A DNA stretch of 64,000 nucleotides from Lepidostoma basale (taxonomy: Eukaryota; Arthropoda; Insecta; Trichoptera; Lepidostomatidae), in assembly GCA_022606425.2 (NCBI GenBank), contig JAHDVF020001503.1:1-64000 (forward strand). The letters run 5' to 3'. Made by a program: the position numbers and the translations under genes. A model generated the notes under the pieces. It ran no database searches. It worked only from the letters and a program-made list of their open reading frames with translations, and was not told the DNA's origin. Shown here in pieces: positions 62,250 through 64,000 of this stretch (positions within the stretch are counted from its first letter, which is position 1; each line of letters opens with the position of its first letter).

Positions 62250-62935
62250 CTGAATTTTGTTATTTGGGTAATATGTTTACAAAAGATGGGCGAGTGGAGA
62301 GGGATATTGAAAGAAGGGTTGGGGCAAGCAACATAGTGAATGGTGCAGTGCACAATGGTGTTCTTGTACCGACCCTGATATATGTAAGCGAAATATGGAA
62401 CTGGCAGAAGAAGGATGAAAGCAGAATAAATGCAGTAGAAATGAGATCTCTAAGACGAATGTGTCGATACTCTGTGTATGATAGAGTGTCGAATGAAAAT
62501 ATAAGAAGTGGATGCGGTGCGAATGTTGGTGTTATGAACAAAATAATGAAAGGATCATTAAGATGGTTTGAACACATGGAAAGAATGAATGTTAAATGGA
62601 ACTCGAAATAGAATCGAAAGACCGAGGAAAACGTGGCACGATCAAGTTAATCAAATATTGAATGCCGGCCACTTGAGGAATCGACGCGCGTGCATGACAC
62701 GATCTATGAATGTAGAGGAATCGAGAGAAATGTGTCAGGAAAGAAAAGTATGAGTGTCTGTTCTTTCATGATAAAGTCAATCTAATGTTAAAGAGCTGTC
62801 TTGTTAGAAGTCGAAAGAATCAACGTGCGTGTATGAATGTGAAGGAAAGTAGAGAGGTGTGTTCAGAATGTTGTAGTGTGGCGGTCCAATCTCTCGGCCT
62901 ATCCTTTCAGAGAAACGGCGTGACGGTTTGTAAGT
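62250..62935 (+). mobile_element. LINE-A copy (two segments)
   Basis: 62250-62745: YLGNMFTKDGRVERDIERRV, then a deletion to AVHNGVLVPTLIYVSEIWNW, QKKDESRINAVEMRSLRRMC, NKIMKGSLRWFEHMERMN and the RPRKTWHDQVNQILNAGHL region. 62785-62935 repeats the last 150 bases in LINE-A3 style. Confidence 0.75.
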
Positions 62936-63310
62936 ATGCTTGGAACAATCTCCCTTCACACCTCAGATGCATAAATGATCCGACAGATTTCAGATCTAAA
63001 TTGAAAACCCATCTTTTTCATATTTAACTAACTAACTAACCATCACGCCGTCTCCCCGAAAGGGTAGGCAGAAAGAATGGACTGTCACATTTTTACTGAT
63101 GCGGCACTCCATCCTTCTCTTTTCGCCCCGCGGGGGATATTCATATTTCATACCCAATTTAAACATTTCTACTTTGTTCTACTATACTTTTAAACCGATC
63201 GCTTTTTAAGCGGTCACATTTAGATTTTTAGATTTAAAACACGTCTTAATGCGCCCTTGAGGTGATTACATCACAAAAACGGCGCTTTAAAAGTTAGCAT
63301 ATTGTTATTA
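62932..63310 (+). mobile_element. LINE-B 3' end with SINE-S inserted
   Basis: AWNNLPSHLRCINDPTDFRS, then KLKTHLFHI*, the CR1/L2-like end. SINE-S (63028-63130, minus) interrupts it at 'tttttcatattt'. The 3' part 'gcgcccttgaggtgattaca' ends in (TTA)n. Confidence 0.78.
63028..63130 (-). mobile_element. SINE-S 3' end
   Basis: 'aactaactaactaaccatca' to 'ctcttttcgccccgcggggg', the third SINE-S next to or inside another repeat. Confidence 0.72.
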
Positions 63311-63314
63311 TTAT

Positions 63315-63762
63315 TATGGTTGGTTAGCTTCGAAGAGATGGACATCTAATAACCCATGTCTTCAGATTAATTAGGGGATACTTTGAGAACTCGGCCGTAC
63401 TGGAGGATGTTGGTCTTTTTGTCCCCGATAGATATCTCCGACAGCGAGAGCACAGATTGTTTTACCTACCGGCCGCCAGAACCAATCTGCCTCTGGTGAC
63501 ACCGGTGGGAAGAGCAATTAGTCTGCTGAACGCGGTCTCCTCGGAGATCTACGTCTTTCATGTTAGTGAAAGTTCGTTCAGGGGGCAAATACTATTGACT
63601 TTGGAAAGTATCTTGTCTTCCTAATGTCGAACCATCTCTATTGCGTTCCTGGTACTTTGTTATATTTTTATAATATTTTACCTGTACTTAATAGATGCCT
63701 AAAACATTTTCCTGTTTGTAATGTCTATTGAGTTAATAAACTGATTTGATTTGATTAGTTAG
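63315..63762 (+). mobile_element. LINE-C copy
   Basis: LRRDGHLITHVFRLIRGYFE, NSAVLEDVGLFVPDRYLRQR, EHRLFYLPAARTNLPLVTPV, GRAISLLNAVSSEIYVFHVS in one nearly open frame, then the untranslated part and the 'aaactgatttgatttgatt' tail. Confidence 0.82.
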
Positions 63763-63784
63763 TTAGTTGGTTGGTTGGTTATAA

Positions 63785-63975
63785 TAATATTTGGGTATTG
63801 TGACTCGTGGGCGCATCTCAAACGTGCGAGCGGCTGGAGGGGATGCGTGAGGGGAGAGGGTGAAGGGCGAGGAGGGGGGTGGCGGCAATCGATACAGCGC
63901 CGCGGCGCTAGGCGGTCTACCGCTGTCCGGGCGCCGAGACGCGCCGGCAACTGGGGGTCGCGGCACCAGGCTGGG
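63785..63975. other. GC-rich segment at the window edge
   Basis: G-rich on the plus strand ('gaggggggtggcggcaatcg'). It shares 'gcaatcgata' with the island at 42575. No conserved peptide in any frame. Confidence 0.3.
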
Positions 63976-64000
63976 AGCGAGGACATAATAATACTAATTA

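Overview
The window looks like nuclear DNA of an insect, most likely a moth or butterfly. It is AT-rich, has spliced genes with small exons, and is crowded with decayed LINEs, tRNA-derived SINEs, MITEs and Penelope-like tails. The only conserved protein genes I recognise are both eukaryotic. The insect call rests on the Musashi/Rbp6 protein sequence. The lepidopteran call rests mainly on the repeat types (for example a CR1/Zenon-like LINE with an ATTTG-repeat tail) and is an inference.

Gene 1 is an Rbp6 (Musashi-family RNA-binding protein) gene on the minus strand. Four exons are certain: 27484-27747 (start of RRM1), 15568-15792 (rest of RRM1, linker, start of RRM2), 14370-14501 (rest of RRM2) and 12759-13067 (C-terminus and stop). 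A His/Ala-rich exon at 30334-30539 is probably the next one upstream. The first coding exon was not found. All junctions within the RRM part are phase 0. The introns, including one of 11.7 kb, are almost entirely transposon debris. The stretch 10000-12758 downstream of the stop is poor in repeats and may hold the 3' UTR. Gene 2 is on the plus strand: two internal exons (31804-31892 and 32812-32875) of a small single-span mitochondrial protein of the NDUFA4/NMES1 type. Its first and last exons were not found.

The rest is repeats. The dominant family, called LINE-A here (subfamilies A, A2, A3), is a 5'-truncated non-LTR retrotransposon with about forty 3' ends in 64 kb, half on each strand. Its tail is (GTTA)n, or (GTTT)n in A3. 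A non-coding family (SINE-S) shares its last ~55 bases. A ~95-bp tandem satellite at three loci is derived from its last codons. Other families: LINE-B (CR1/L2-like), LINE-C (CR1/Zenon-like), LINE-D to LINE-K (3' ends of other non-LTR elements), two tRNA-like SINE families, a foldback MITE family, a hAT-like MITE, a 256-bp perfect-hairpin MITE, and a 1.75-kb long-inverted-repeat element with TTAA flanks. Minisatellites lie at 225-620, 3105-3860, 16745-18285, 24730-25720 and 32385-32795. LINE-A, B and so on are labels used only in this report.

The most interesting signal is a set of hammerhead-ribozyme-like motifs at the ends of Penelope-like remnants. They have the conserved core, a hairpin stem II and a tiny palindromic stem III (CATG, CCGG or CAGCTG). 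One subfamily carries a paired change at the two core positions that base-pair in the active fold. There is also an apparent reading-frame conflict in the Rbp6 N-terminal exons, and many dated nested insertions with exact target-site duplications.
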